Of a DNA stretch of 14,589 nt, positions 7,050-14,351 are shown in pieces. The DNA comes from Phycisphaerales bacterium UBA7812. GTDB lineage: Bacteria > Planctomycetota > Phycisphaerae > Phycisphaerales > UBA1924. Numbering within the stretch: the stretch's first letter is position 1; each line of letters opens with the position of its first letter. The DNA is taken from positions 1-14,589 of the forward strand of contig DLBY01000155.1 in NCBI GenBank assembly GCA_002480345.1, written 5' to 3'. Under the pieces are notes generated by a model. That model saw only the letters and a list, made by a program, of their open reading frames with translations. It had not been told where the DNA came from and made no database searches. The position numbers were made by a program, and so were the translations under genes.

Positions 7050-8792
7050 TCAGGCGTCACGCATGGGGATCGGAACACGCTGCGTCTGCGCGCACGCCTC
7101 CGCCTCCTCATACCCCGCATCCACATGCCGGATCACGCCCATCATCGGGTCATTCGTGAGCACATTCTTCAGCCGTTTCGCCGCCGCTTCGGTGCCGTCC
7201 GCGACGATCACCTGTCCCGCGTGCTGGCTGAACCCGATGCCGACGCCGCCGCCGTGGTGGAAACTGACCCAGCTCGCCCCGCCCGCGACATTGACCATCG
7301 CGTTCAGGAAGGCCCAGTCGCTCACGGCGTCCGATCCGTCCTTCATCGCCTCCGTCTCGCGGTTGGGGCTCGCGACCGACCCGCAGTCGAGGTGGTCACG
7401 CCCGATGACCATCGGCGCGCGCACACGCCCGTCCGCCACCATCTCGTTGAACAGCAGCCCCGCCTTGTCGCGCTCGCCCAGACCGAACCAGCAGATCCGG
7501 CTCGGCAGTCCCTGGAACCCGAAACGGGGCTCGCAATTCTCGAAGTCGCCCGCCCGCAACGCCTCGGGGTTCGCGTGACACGACAGGATCCACCGGTTCA
7601 TCCGCTCGTCATCGGGGAACAGGTCCAGCAACGCCTTGTCGGTCGCGTAGATGTCGCGGGGGTCACCCGAGAGCGCGACCCAGCGGAACGGGCCCCGTCC
7701 CTCGCAGAACTGCGGGCGGATATACGCCGGCACGAATCCCGGGAACGCGAACGCGTCGCCGAACCCGTGGTCGAAGGCCCGCTGGCGGATGTTGTTGCCA
7801 TAGTCGAAAGTGATCGCGCCGCAGTTCTGGAGTTCAACCATCGCGCGCACATGACGCTCCATCGACGCGGTGCTCAGCTCCTGGTACCGCTCAGGGTCAC
7901 TCGAGCGGAGCGCCGACGCCTCGCGGATACACAGGTCCACCGGGACATACCCCTCCAGCGGATCGTGCGCGCTCGTCTGGTCGGTCAACACATCGGGGAT
8001 GATCCCGCGTGTGTGCAAACGCTCGAGGAGCTCGACCGCGTTGCAATGCACCCCCACGCTGACAGCGTCCGCCCGCGCCGCGCGCTCGACCGCGAGGTCG
8101 ATCGCCTCGTCGAGATCGAACACGACATGATCGAGGTAGCGATCGCGGTGCCGGCGTTCCAGCCTCGTGTGGTCAACATCCGCGATCAGGCAGGTTCCGC
8201 CGTTGAGCGTCGCGGCGAGCGGCTGGGCGCCGCCCATCCCGCCGCACCCCGCGGTGACGACGAGCTTGCCCGCGAGCGAGCCCCCGAAGTGCCGGTTCGC
8301 GCATTCTGCGAAGGTCTCGTAAGTGCCCTGCAGAATCCCCTGCGTGCCGATATAGATCCACGAACCCGCGGTCATCTGCCCGTACATCATCAGGCCCTTC
8401 GCGGCGAGTTCGTCGAAGTGCTGCTGGGTCGCCCAGTGGGGGACGAGATTCGAATTCGCGATCAGGACGCGCGGGGCGTCCTCGTGCGTGCGCACGACGC
8501 CGACCGGCTTGCCCGATTGGACGAGCAGCGTCTCGTCGGATTCGAGCGAACGCAGGCTCGCGACGATCGCGTCGAAGGCGGGCCACGACCGCGCCGCCTG
8601 CCCGCGTCCGCCGTACACGATCAGCCGGGAAGGGTCTTCGGCGACCTCCGGATCAAGGTTGTTCATGAGCATGCGGAGCGCGGCCTCGGCCTGCCAGGTC
8701 TTGCATGATCGATCCGTGCCACGCGGTGCGCGCACCGTTCGGGTCTCCGCCTCGGGCACCACGCGTTCCGCTTGCTTGGTCATCGTCGCCAT
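7050..8792 (-). CDS. hutU: Urocanate hydratase (urocanase)
   Basis: The 580-residue enzyme uses tightly bound NAD+ to hydrate urocanate to 4-imidazolone-5-propionate, step two of histidine degradation. It covers the full family: YGGRGQAARSW near residue 60, the NAD+-binding GCGGMGGAQPLA at 182-193, and the active-site signature FQGLPSRICWFGLGER at 426-441. Cys434 of that signature is the conserved cysteine of the family. FHHGGGVGIGFSQHAG lies at 511-526. About 25 residues at the N-terminus (MATMTKQAERVVPEAETRTV) precede the core, somewhat longer than the usual enzyme of about 555. AAGGGG six bases before the ATG (8804-8799) supports this start, though the Met four codons in is possible. It is second in the cluster, 122 bases after hutH. 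Confidence 0.97.
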   Translation of the reverse strand: MATMTKQAERVVPEAETRTVRAPRGTDRSCKTWQAEAALRMLMNNLDPEVAEDPSRLIVYGGRGQAARSWPAFDAIVASLRSLESDETLLVQSGKPVGVVRTHEDAPRVLIANSNLVPHWATQQHFDELAAKGLMMYGQMTAGSWIYIGTQGILQGTYETFAECANRHFGGSLAGKLVVTAGCGGMGGAQPLAATLNGGTCLIADVDHTRLERRHRDRYLDHVVFDLDEAIDLAVERAARADAVSVGVHCNAVELLERLHTRGIIPDVLTDQTSAHDPLEGYVPVDLCIREASALRSSDPERYQELSTASMERHVRAMVELQNCGAITFDYGNNIRQRAFDHGFGDAFAFPGFVPAYIRPQFCEGRGPFRWVALSGDPRDIYATDKALLDLFPDDERMNRWILSCHANPEALRAGDFENCEPRFGFQGLPSRICWFGLGERDKAGLLFNEMVADGRVRAPMVIGRDHLDCGSVASPNRETEAMKDGSDAVSDWAFLNAMVNVAGGASWVSFHHGGGVGIGFSQHAGQVIVADGTEAAAKRLKNVLTNDPMMGVIRHVDAGYEEAEACAQTQRVPIPMRDA

Positions 8793-8914
8793 GCATTACC
8801 CCTTACCGCGGATCCGCTCACGCACAACCCGCTCCGCCTCCATTGTGCGCCGTCTCGACGCGCCGCACAAGGGCGTCCACAACGGAACCCTTCGACGGGA
8901 ACACCCCATGGGGA
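8793..8914 (-). other. Gap between hutH and hutU
   Basis: These 122 bases separate otherwise tightly spaced hut genes. They hold the hutU ribosome binding site (AAGGGG at 8804-8799) and a palindrome CCCCATGGGG at 8905-8914, directly after the hutH stop. There is no T run, tRNA-like fold or open frame with a recognisable product. A second promoter for hutU is possible but not visible. Confidence 0.4.
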
Positions 8915-10456
8915 TCACATCGGCTCAGAGAAGCCCCCCTCAGAAATCAAAAGGGAGATCGATTCGATGTCGGGAGAAGGGGGGCGATCGGAGTGAAGCG
9001 GGGCGACCACGCTCCGGACCAACGCGTGCGCTCGCTCGACGCCCTCGCCCGACCGTAGAGGGCGGTGGGCCTCGATGCCCTGAGCGGCGCACAGCAACTC
9101 GATCGCGACGACCCGGGTGACGAGATCCATGGCGCGGTCCGCTTTCGCCGCGGCTCGCGGGCCGAACGAGTTGTAGTCCTCGATCCCCGCGCTCGTCGGG
9201 ATATTGACGACGCTCGACGGTGCCGCGAGACCCGCGAGCTCGTTGCAGAGCGCCGCGGCGGTGTACTGAACGATCATGTACCCGGAGTGGAGCCCCGGTT
9301 TCGGGCTCAGGAAAGGCCGGAGCCGGGTCTCCGGGTCGTGGGCGCTGAGGATCTGATCGACGCGTCGCTCCGCGATCCCGGCGATATGGGCGAGCCCGAT
9401 CGCGAGCGTGTCGAGAGGGATTGCGACCGGCATGCCATGGAAATTTCCCGCCGACACGATGTCGACACCATCGTCCCCTTCGCGGGGGAGCACGAGCGGG
9501 TTGTCGGTCACGGCACCGAGTTCCCTGTCGAGTTGGATCCAGACCGATCGAGCCGAGTCAAAGACAGCGCCAAGCACATAGGGCGCACATCGGATGGAGT
9601 ACGGATCCTGCACGCGCGGGTCGTCCTCGTTGTCATGGCTCGGAATGATCTCGCTGCCCGTGAGCAGGTGGCGCATCGATTCGGCGACCATCCGCGGACC
9701 GTGCTGGTTGCGTGCCTCATATACGCGCGGATCCAGGAAAGCGTCGGTCGCTCGGCAAGCGTCGAGGGTCATCGCGGCTGCAACGACAGCAGCCGGGAAC
9801 AGGTTGAGGAACCGAGATCGGAGCAGCGCGAGGCGTGCGCACATCAGGTGCGTTCCGTTGATCAGGGCGAGGCCCTCTTTAGACTCGAGCGTGATCGGCT
9901 CGATTCCTGCCGATCGGAGCGTGTCGGCCGCCTCGGCGCGCTCTCCCGTCCGATCGAAGACCTCGCCCTCTCCGATCAACGCGAGGGCGGCATGGGCGAG
10001 CGGCGCGAGATCGCCCGAGGCACCGACCGACCCTGACTCGGGGACGACGGGGGTGATTCCGGCGTTCAGCGTGCGCACGATGACATCGATGAGTTCGGGG
10101 CGGACGCCGGACCGGGCGCGGCAGAGTGACGCGGCGAGAACGAGCATCATGGCGCGCACAATGGGGACCGGGAGAGGCTCCCCGACCCCCGCGGCGTGCG
10201 AGCGGATCAGGTTTGCCTGGAGGGCTTGCAGTTCGGTTTTCTCGATGCGTTGGCGGCTGAATTTTCCAAAGCCCGTGTTGATGCCATAGTGGGTCGCGCC
10301 GCTCTGGGCGGCTTCCTCGAGGGCGGTCCGAGTCTCCCTGACGCGGCGGTGGGTCAGCGGGTCGATCTCAACTTCGCGAGCGAGAGACGCGACCTGGGCG
10401 ATCTCCTCGTGCGTGAGCGGGGCGCCTGTCAGGACAAGGGGCGTGTCTTTGGTCAT
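8915..10456 (-). CDS. hutH: Histidine ammonia-lyase
   Basis: The 513-residue enzyme deaminates L-histidine to trans-urocanate, the first step of the pathway. The self-forming MIO cofactor motif is Ala146-Ser147-Gly148 in GSVGASGDLAPLAH. Other active-site residues of the aromatic ammonia-lyase family are present: Tyr57 (HYGINTGFG), His87 after Ser86 (SHAAG, the histidine-type selectivity pair), Asn200 (INGTH), Gln283, Tyr286 and Arg289 (QDPYSIR), Phe339 (SAGNFHG) and Glu426 (SAGIEDYNSFG). The last motif normally reads QEDH in bacterial HutH; here Tyr428 stands for that His. Adjacent hutU supports histidine rather than phenylalanine or tyrosine as substrate. It is the first gene of the cluster, so the promoter should lie in 10457-10585. 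The ribosome binding site is weak. Confidence 0.95.
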   Translation of the reverse strand: MTKDTPLVLTGAPLTHEEIAQVASLAREVEIDPLTHRRVRETRTALEEAAQSGATHYGINTGFGKFSRQRIEKTELQALQANLIRSHAAGVGEPLPVPIVRAMMLVLAASLCRARSGVRPELIDVIVRTLNAGITPVVPESGSVGASGDLAPLAHAALALIGEGEVFDRTGERAEAADTLRSAGIEPITLESKEGLALINGTHLMCARLALLRSRFLNLFPAAVVAAAMTLDACRATDAFLDPRVYEARNQHGPRMVAESMRHLLTGSEIIPSHDNEDDPRVQDPYSIRCAPYVLGAVFDSARSVWIQLDRELGAVTDNPLVLPREGDDGVDIVSAGNFHGMPVAIPLDTLAIGLAHIAGIAERRVDQILSAHDPETRLRPFLSPKPGLHSGYMIVQYTAAALCNELAGLAAPSSVVNIPTSAGIEDYNSFGPRAAAKADRAMDLVTRVVAIELLCAAQGIEAHRPLRSGEGVERAHALVRSVVAPLHSDRPPSPDIESISLLISEGGFSEPM

Positions 10457-10585
10457 CCGCGTGTTCCGTGCCGCGGAAGCGGGGCACGCGTGAGAAGTTC
10501 CCGCGGGTCTCGCTTCAACTGGTGTCTCCCGGTACGCTATCCCGCGGTTCCGCGGCGTGCGCGGTGGGCAGAGGAGGTTCTGAGC
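10457..10585. promoter_or_regulatory. Divergent promoter region between hutH and the PAAR-like gene
   Basis: The 129 bases must carry the leftward hut promoter and the rightward promoter of the PAAR-like gene. An inverted repeat CGTGCC (10467-10472) / GGCACG (10483-10488) lies just upstream of hutH and could be an operator. Two copies of CCGCGG flank a TT at 10542-10555. A -35-like TTCAAC at 10514-10519 precedes the PAAR-like gene but has no convincing -10 partner. All of this is suggestive only. Confidence 0.3.
10571..10577 (+). promoter_or_regulatory. Ribosome binding site of the PAAR-like gene
   Basis: GAGGAGG lies eight bases before the ATG at 10586. It decides the start: the same frame is open upstream to 10196, but that part is antisense to hutH and has no signal of its own. 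Confidence 0.8.
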
Positions 10586-10975
10586 ATGGGCAACCCCGTT
10601 GTTTCGAACGGCATGGCGACCTGCACGATGGGCACCGCCCCGTGCACGCTGGCTTTCACGCCGAAGAACATGGTGACGATCGAGAACCAGCCCGCGGCGA
10701 ACATCATGGACTATGTCCCGATGATGAACATCTCGGGATTCGGCATGTGCAATTCGCCTTCAAATCCGCAGGTCGCGGCGGCGACGGCGGCGGCGGCGGG
10801 CGTGCTGACGCCTCAGCCCTGCATCCCGGCGATCCCGGCCCCTTGGACCCCGGGATCGGCGAAAGTGCAGATCGGGTTCATGCCCGCGCTGAACAACTCC
10901 AGCAAATGCATGTGCATGTGGGGCGGGTCGGTCTCGGTGACCAACGCGGGAGCGGTGAAGACGACGATCCCTTGA
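10586..10975 (+). CDS. PAAR-like protein (DUF4280 family), injection-system spike tip
   Basis: The 129-residue product starts MGNPVVSNGMATCTMGTAPC and has the DUF4280 pattern from end to end. It has a first C-x6-C pair (Cys13, Cys20), a D-x5-NISGFGMC block (residues 42-55), an Ala-rich stretch at 63-73, then C-x-P-A-x-P-x-PW at 79-87. It closes with C-x-C-x-W-GGSVSVTNAG (108-122). DUF4280 proteins resemble PAAR domains, the metal-stabilised cones that sharpen the VgrG spike of type VI secretion and related contractile injection systems. The six Cys may bind metal or form the cone's internal bonds. No toxin domain is fused, so cargo would have to be delivered by association. It is transcribed alone, tail to tail with the 716-residue protein (30 bases apart). 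No VgrG, Hcp, sheath or baseplate gene is in view. Confidence 0.85.
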   Translation: MGNPVVSNGMATCTMGTAPCTLAFTPKNMVTIENQPAANIMDYVPMMNISGFGMCNSPSNPQVAAATAAAAGVLTPQPCIPAIPAPWTPGSAKVQIGFMPALNNSSKCMCMWGGSVSVTNAGAVKTTIP

Positions 10976-11005
10976 GTCCGGGGCGGCGTGCGCGTCCGGC
11001 TCGGC

Positions 11006-13156
11006 TCAGGGCACGCCCAGTGCCTTAATGAGCTTGTCGGCCTGCCGCGCGGCATAAGTCGAGAGGGCGTTGTCCACCATATTCAGGGCGGACTCAACGC
11101 TCCAGAGTTGCTTCTTGTTGAAGCCCATCACGGTCTTCTCGTTCTTGTCGAGCGACCAGTAAACGATCGCGGCACCGACCACGACGAGTAGCGCCGCGGC
11201 CCAACCCCAGGTCCCGCCTCTCGTGAGGATCGTGATGACGCCGGCGACGCCGGAGAGGATGTCCCCGAACACCGCGACATTGTTCCCATCGCTCAGGTGG
11301 TCCGCCGCCTCGCAAAGCGCCACGGTGATCGCCGCCGCCCCGGCGACGCGCGTCAGCATCCTCTCGGTGACCCCGAACGACTTCTTGAGAAAGTCCTTGG
11401 TCTTCTCGAACGAACTCATCACCTGAGTGGTGTCGCCCGCGAGCTTGACGGAATTCTTGAAGCCCCCCGAGTTCATCGTGTCCCTGAGCGTGAAGATAAA
11501 GTTCGCGCAGTTCAGCAGCCCCCCGGCCCTCGCGATGAAACCGGGGCCTCCGGTCTTCTTCGCCAGCGGCTCGGCCTCGATCGTCGCCTTGGGCATCGTC
11601 GTGACCTTGACCTTCCCGCTCGCGGGGGCGATGTCGGCGTCCATCTTCTTTCCCTCGGCGGCGTAGACGAGCTTCATCAGCCCCCGCAGGGCGTTGACCG
11701 CGTCGGACTTCTTCTGCTTGACGATCGCCGGCACGAGGGCCTCGATGAACTTCGTCGACCGCTCGACGAACCCGGCGACCGCCTTCTTCAGGCTGTCGGG
11801 GGCCTTCTCGATCGAGCCGTGGATCTTGCCGGCCCAGTCGACGGTGGTGTTGATCATCTTGACCCAGTTCTCCTCGGGCAGCAGCTTCACCTCCTGCCCC
11901 CGGAGTGCCCGCTCGATGCGGCCGAAGAACCCGGAGTCTTTGAGCAATGCGGATTGGAGATGCGAGATCCGGTAGACCCACATCGCCTCGACGAGTTCCG
12001 CGATGAAACCGAGCGCCTTCTCGGGGTCCTGGTGCCACCGCGCCTGGGCGCACGCGAGTTCGAAGAGCCGCTCGAGCCGCTTGCCGTGTTCCTCGACATT
12101 GTCGCGGCATCGTTTCGGCACGCGCACGAGTCGTTTCTTGAGACTGTCGTACTTCGAACGGTCCTTGCGGGCGTCGTCGATGATGGTGTTGAAGTATCGC
12201 TTCTCCTTATCCGTGTCGATGATCTGGAGTACACGCTCGACCGCGGCGAGATAGCCGAAGACATTCCTGTCCTTCACCTGCCTCGCAGCCTTCCGGATCC
12301 CGGCGGCGAGCCCCAACGCCGCGGCGAGCGCGGAGTCCTCCGTGAATGTCGCGGTCGCGGGCACGGCGATCGCGACATTGCTGCGTTTGGCCTGGTCCAC
12401 GAACATCGTCCAGGCGGTGTCGTCGTCGCCCCCGCCCCAGTAGTGCCACTGCCCGATCAGATAGGCGTCCATCGCCGCGGCGCTGAGGGCGTTGTCCTTG
12501 ATCGTGAGAGGAGTGCCGAAGTACAGCGTCGTCCGGTCGTATTTCGATCGCTGCCTCGTGATCTTCGATGCTGCTTTCTCCGCGCGGTCGCGCGCCGCCT
12601 GAGCGTGCTGCTGCCACCTCGATGGGCCGTCACCGCCCGGCTGCTCGCGTTTCGCGTGGTAGTGGCTGTTCGCGTACACGCCCTGGAAGAACCGGATCCC
12701 CGCATCCTTCTCCTCCCAGTCGATCATCGTCGATGCGGCGATGACCTGAAACTCCTTCTGGACCTCCCCGTTCGCCCCGAGCACCGATTCGAACAGGGCC
12801 CGGTCGCGGCACCACCAAAGATTGAACTCCATCCCGATCGGGAACCGCATGGGGACGATCTTCTCGGCGAGCGTGCTGCTCGACCAGAACAGCTGTTCGC
12901 GGCGTGCGATCGGGTGCAGGATGCCGTGCCGATCGGAGCGGAGCGCCATACGCCAGGTGATCTCGCTGCTGATCTTCTTGTTCTTGACCCACGACTGGGA
13001 CCGCGATGTGACGAACTGCTCTTCGTCTTTGTTATCCGCCGAGGCGTTCTCCAGGTCGATGAGAAAGTACGCATCGCGCACGGGCCTGAGCTTCCAGTTC
13101 CCCTTCGGCTTGTCGGGATGGAGCACACGCAGCGGTGTGGCGGCCATCGCGTTCAT
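11006..13156 (-). CDS. Large unknown protein with hydrophobic C-terminus, candidate injection-system effector
   Basis: I do not recognise the family of this 716-residue protein. There is no signal peptide. Residues 1-250 are mixed and aromatic-rich (LWWCRDRALF near 113, GQWHYWGGGDDD near 235). About 280-500 is mostly helical and charged, with many Lys/Arg/Glu. About 500-535 is a Lys/Pro/Thr linker. From about 535 the character changes: GGPGFIARAGGLLN, then hydrophobic runs near 600-617, 627-645 and 650-668, and a short amphipathic tail. A soluble body followed by a late hydrophobic hairpin is the plan of pore-forming or membrane-active effectors such as VasX-like type VI toxins, though no sequence motif of those is seen. 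The ATG at 13156 overlaps the stop of the preceding gene by four bases (ATGA), so they are translated together. No immunity-like gene follows. Function is inferred from architecture and context only. Confidence 0.6.
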   Translation of the reverse strand: MNAMAATPLRVLHPDKPKGNWKLRPVRDAYFLIDLENASADNKDEEQFVTSRSQSWVKNKKISSEITWRMALRSDRHGILHPIARREQLFWSSSTLAEKIVPMRFPIGMEFNLWWCRDRALFESVLGANGEVQKEFQVIAASTMIDWEEKDAGIRFFQGVYANSHYHAKREQPGGDGPSRWQQHAQAARDRAEKAASKITRQRSKYDRTTLYFGTPLTIKDNALSAAAMDAYLIGQWHYWGGGDDDTAWTMFVDQAKRSNVAIAVPATATFTEDSALAAALGLAAGIRKAARQVKDRNVFGYLAAVERVLQIIDTDKEKRYFNTIIDDARKDRSKYDSLKKRLVRVPKRCRDNVEEHGKRLERLFELACAQARWHQDPEKALGFIAELVEAMWVYRISHLQSALLKDSGFFGRIERALRGQEVKLLPEENWVKMINTTVDWAGKIHGSIEKAPDSLKKAVAGFVERSTKFIEALVPAIVKQKKSDAVNALRGLMKLVYAAEGKKMDADIAPASGKVKVTTMPKATIEAEPLAKKTGGPGFIARAGGLLNCANFIFTLRDTMNSGGFKNSVKLAGDTTQVMSSFEKTKDFLKKSFGVTERMLTRVAGAAAITVALCEAADHLSDGNNVAVFGDILSGVAGVITILTRGGTWGWAAALLVVVGAAIVYWSLDKNEKTVMGFNKKQLWSVESALNMVDNALSTYAARQADKLIKALGVP

Positions 13157-13671
13157 GAACCGCCTCCCGAATCATCGTCGCTTGTCCACTCGGGTAGCGC
13201 CCCGGCGAACAGCAGATAGCCCTCCGCGTCTTCGTACCCCGAGGCCGGATCGGGCTCGAAGGTCATTTTGTACTTCTTCCCCTCGTGGGGCGGCGGGAAC
13301 CAGAGCACGAGCGTGCCACCCTCACCCTTCTCGCCCTCGCCTGCCGTGACCGTCTCTTTGTACGACCCGTCCTCGGACTCGAGTGTGTACCGGTCGTCAT
13401 CGCTGCAGACCATCACCCCCGGATCGATCAGCACATAGGGGTACCCCTTCGGCTTCGAGTTCAGGGCGTTGTGCCGGTCCGAATCCGCGAACTGGCGGGA
13501 CACGACCCGACGGATCGGCTTCCGCTTCGGGGGAGGAGGCAGCGGGACATCCTCGTCCTCCGGCGGCTCGCCCTCGAGGAGGTCGGCGGGGGTCTCAAAA
13601 TCGTCTTCGTCCCAGAGAGCGGAGCGTGGCACGCCGGGTGGCGGCTCGTCGTATACCGGATCATCGGTCAT
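13153..13671 (-). CDS. Proline-rich acidic small protein of the injection-system cassette
   Basis: A 172-residue protein of no family I can name. The N-terminal 60 residues are acidic and proline-rich (DEPPPGVPRSALWDEDDF, then VPLPPPPKRKP), so probably disordered. From about residue 75 a compact beta-type domain follows: YPYVLIDPGVMVCSDDDRYT, then SEDGSYKETVTAGEGEKGEG and LVLWFPPPHEGKKYKMTF. This resembles the small Ig-like linker domains found in injection-system cargo and adaptors. It ends in an acidic, Gly/Ser-rich tail. The ATG at 13671 is the real start: an AAGGA overlaps the stop of the gene before it (TAA-GGA), 11 bases away. The same frame is open further upstream but lies inside that gene. 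The stop overlaps the start of the 716-residue protein. A chaperone, adaptor or linker for that protein is my guess. Confidence 0.65.
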   Translation of the reverse strand: MTDDPVYDEPPPGVPRSALWDEDDFETPADLLEGEPPEDEDVPLPPPPKRKPIRRVVSRQFADSDRHNALNSKPKGYPYVLIDPGVMVCSDDDRYTLESEDGSYKETVTAGEGEKGEGGTLVLWFPPPHEGKKYKMTFEPDPASGYEDAEGYLLFAGALPEWTSDDDSGGGS

Positions 13672-13682
13672 CGCGTCGGTCC

Positions 13683-14351
13683 TTAGCTGCCGTGGAGGTC
13701 CTCGAGTTTTAATCTGACAGCATCGTCCAATCCTGGCTTGTCTTCGAGGTCGTTGTCTCGGCGGAACGCCTTCAGCGCATCGCGCGTTTCGTCGTCGATC
13801 CGTCCCGTCGGTTCGCACTCGTAGCCCAGGTTCTTGAGCCTCTGCTGCACACCGCGTGGATCATCGATCGGATCGAGCCCCCCCAGGTCGAGCTCGTAGG
13901 TCGGATCCGGGTCTCCGTCCAGATAGATCAGCCCCCGCTGCGCATCCGGTGGGATCGACAACTCGATCCACCCCTCCCCGTCCGTCCGCCCTTCTCGATC
14001 GACACCGTCCAGATTGAACACATACTCGGTGTCGGCGCGGGGTGTGTCGGCTTCGAGGACCTGCAGGCGGATCTTCGCGGGGACCCCCTTCACACGGAAC
14101 CGGTGCTTCTGCTCCGTCGCTGCGGAGCGGTACTCGACCCTTCGCTCAGGGATTGCGATTCGGTCGCCGGGACGGAGCACATTGGGGTTCTTCCGAACGC
14201 GACGCAGCTCGGCGTTGTCTGGGTGCTGCCAGACGGTCTCCCAGAAGAAACCGTTTCGGTGGGCGATCGACCCGATGTCCTGACCGGCGCGGACGATGTG
14301 CCTGCCAGACCCGACCGGGGCGGCCCCTCCTCCATTCTCCGCGCCGCTCAT
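13683..14351 (-). CDS. LysM-like and peptidoglycan-binding domain protein of injection-system type
   Basis: The 222-residue protein has three parts. Residues 17-69 form a LysM-like module (HIVRAGQDIGSIAHRNGFFW, HPDNAELR, NPNVLRPGDRIAIPE). About 80-155 is a beta-sandwich linker (KHRFRVKGVPAKIRL, TDGEGWIELSIP). 162-220 is a PG_binding_1 domain (DPRGVQQRLKNLGYECEP, then GRIDDETRDALKAFR). Proteins of just this plan occur beside VgrG/PAAR and effector genes in type VI-like loci, where they are thought to help a spike or cargo engage the cell wall. There is no signal peptide, which fits a cytosolically loaded part rather than a secreted wall protein. The ATG at 14351 overlaps the stop of the upstream gene (ATGA), and the next gene begins 11 bases after its TAA stop. 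Domain calls are firm; the role is inference. Confidence 0.82.
   Translation of the reverse strand: MSGAENGGGAAPVGSGRHIVRAGQDIGSIAHRNGFFWETVWQHPDNAELRRVRKNPNVLRPGDRIAIPERRVEYRSAATEQKHRFRVKGVPAKIRLQVLEADTPRADTEYVFNLDGVDREGRTDGEGWIELSIPPDAQRGLIYLDGDPDPTYELDLGGLDPIDDPRGVQQRLKNLGYECEPTGRIDDETRDALKAFRRDNDLEDKPGLDDAVRLKLEDLHGS

Noticed and set aside
7008..8708. 566-codon open frame on the plus strand across hutU
   Set aside because: Antisense shadow of urocanase, Arg/Val/Asp-rich and without motifs.
10196..10585. N-terminal extension of the PAAR-like frame
   Set aside because: It lies antisense to hutH and its upstream region. The strong GAGGAGG before the ATG at 10586 and the fit of DUF4280 from the first residue fix the shorter form.
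10985..11017. GGCGTGC / GCACGCC inverted repeat at the convergent end of the PAAR-like and 716-residue genes
   Set aside because: 7-bp stem with a 19-base loop, no T run, and it overlaps coding sequence. Too weak to call a terminator.
11297..13219. 640-codon open frame on the plus strand across the 716-residue gene
   Set aside because: I considered it because the minus-strand protein is unknown. The minus frame is better: ATGA coupling to the previous gene, balanced amino acid use and sensible hydrophobic segments. The plus frame is Arg/Leu/Asp/Pro-rich with no start signal.
13672..13818. N-terminal extension of the proline-rich protein
   Set aside because: It would overlap the end of the LysM-like gene by about 45 codons and is Arg-rich junk; the ATG at 13671 has its own ribosome binding site.
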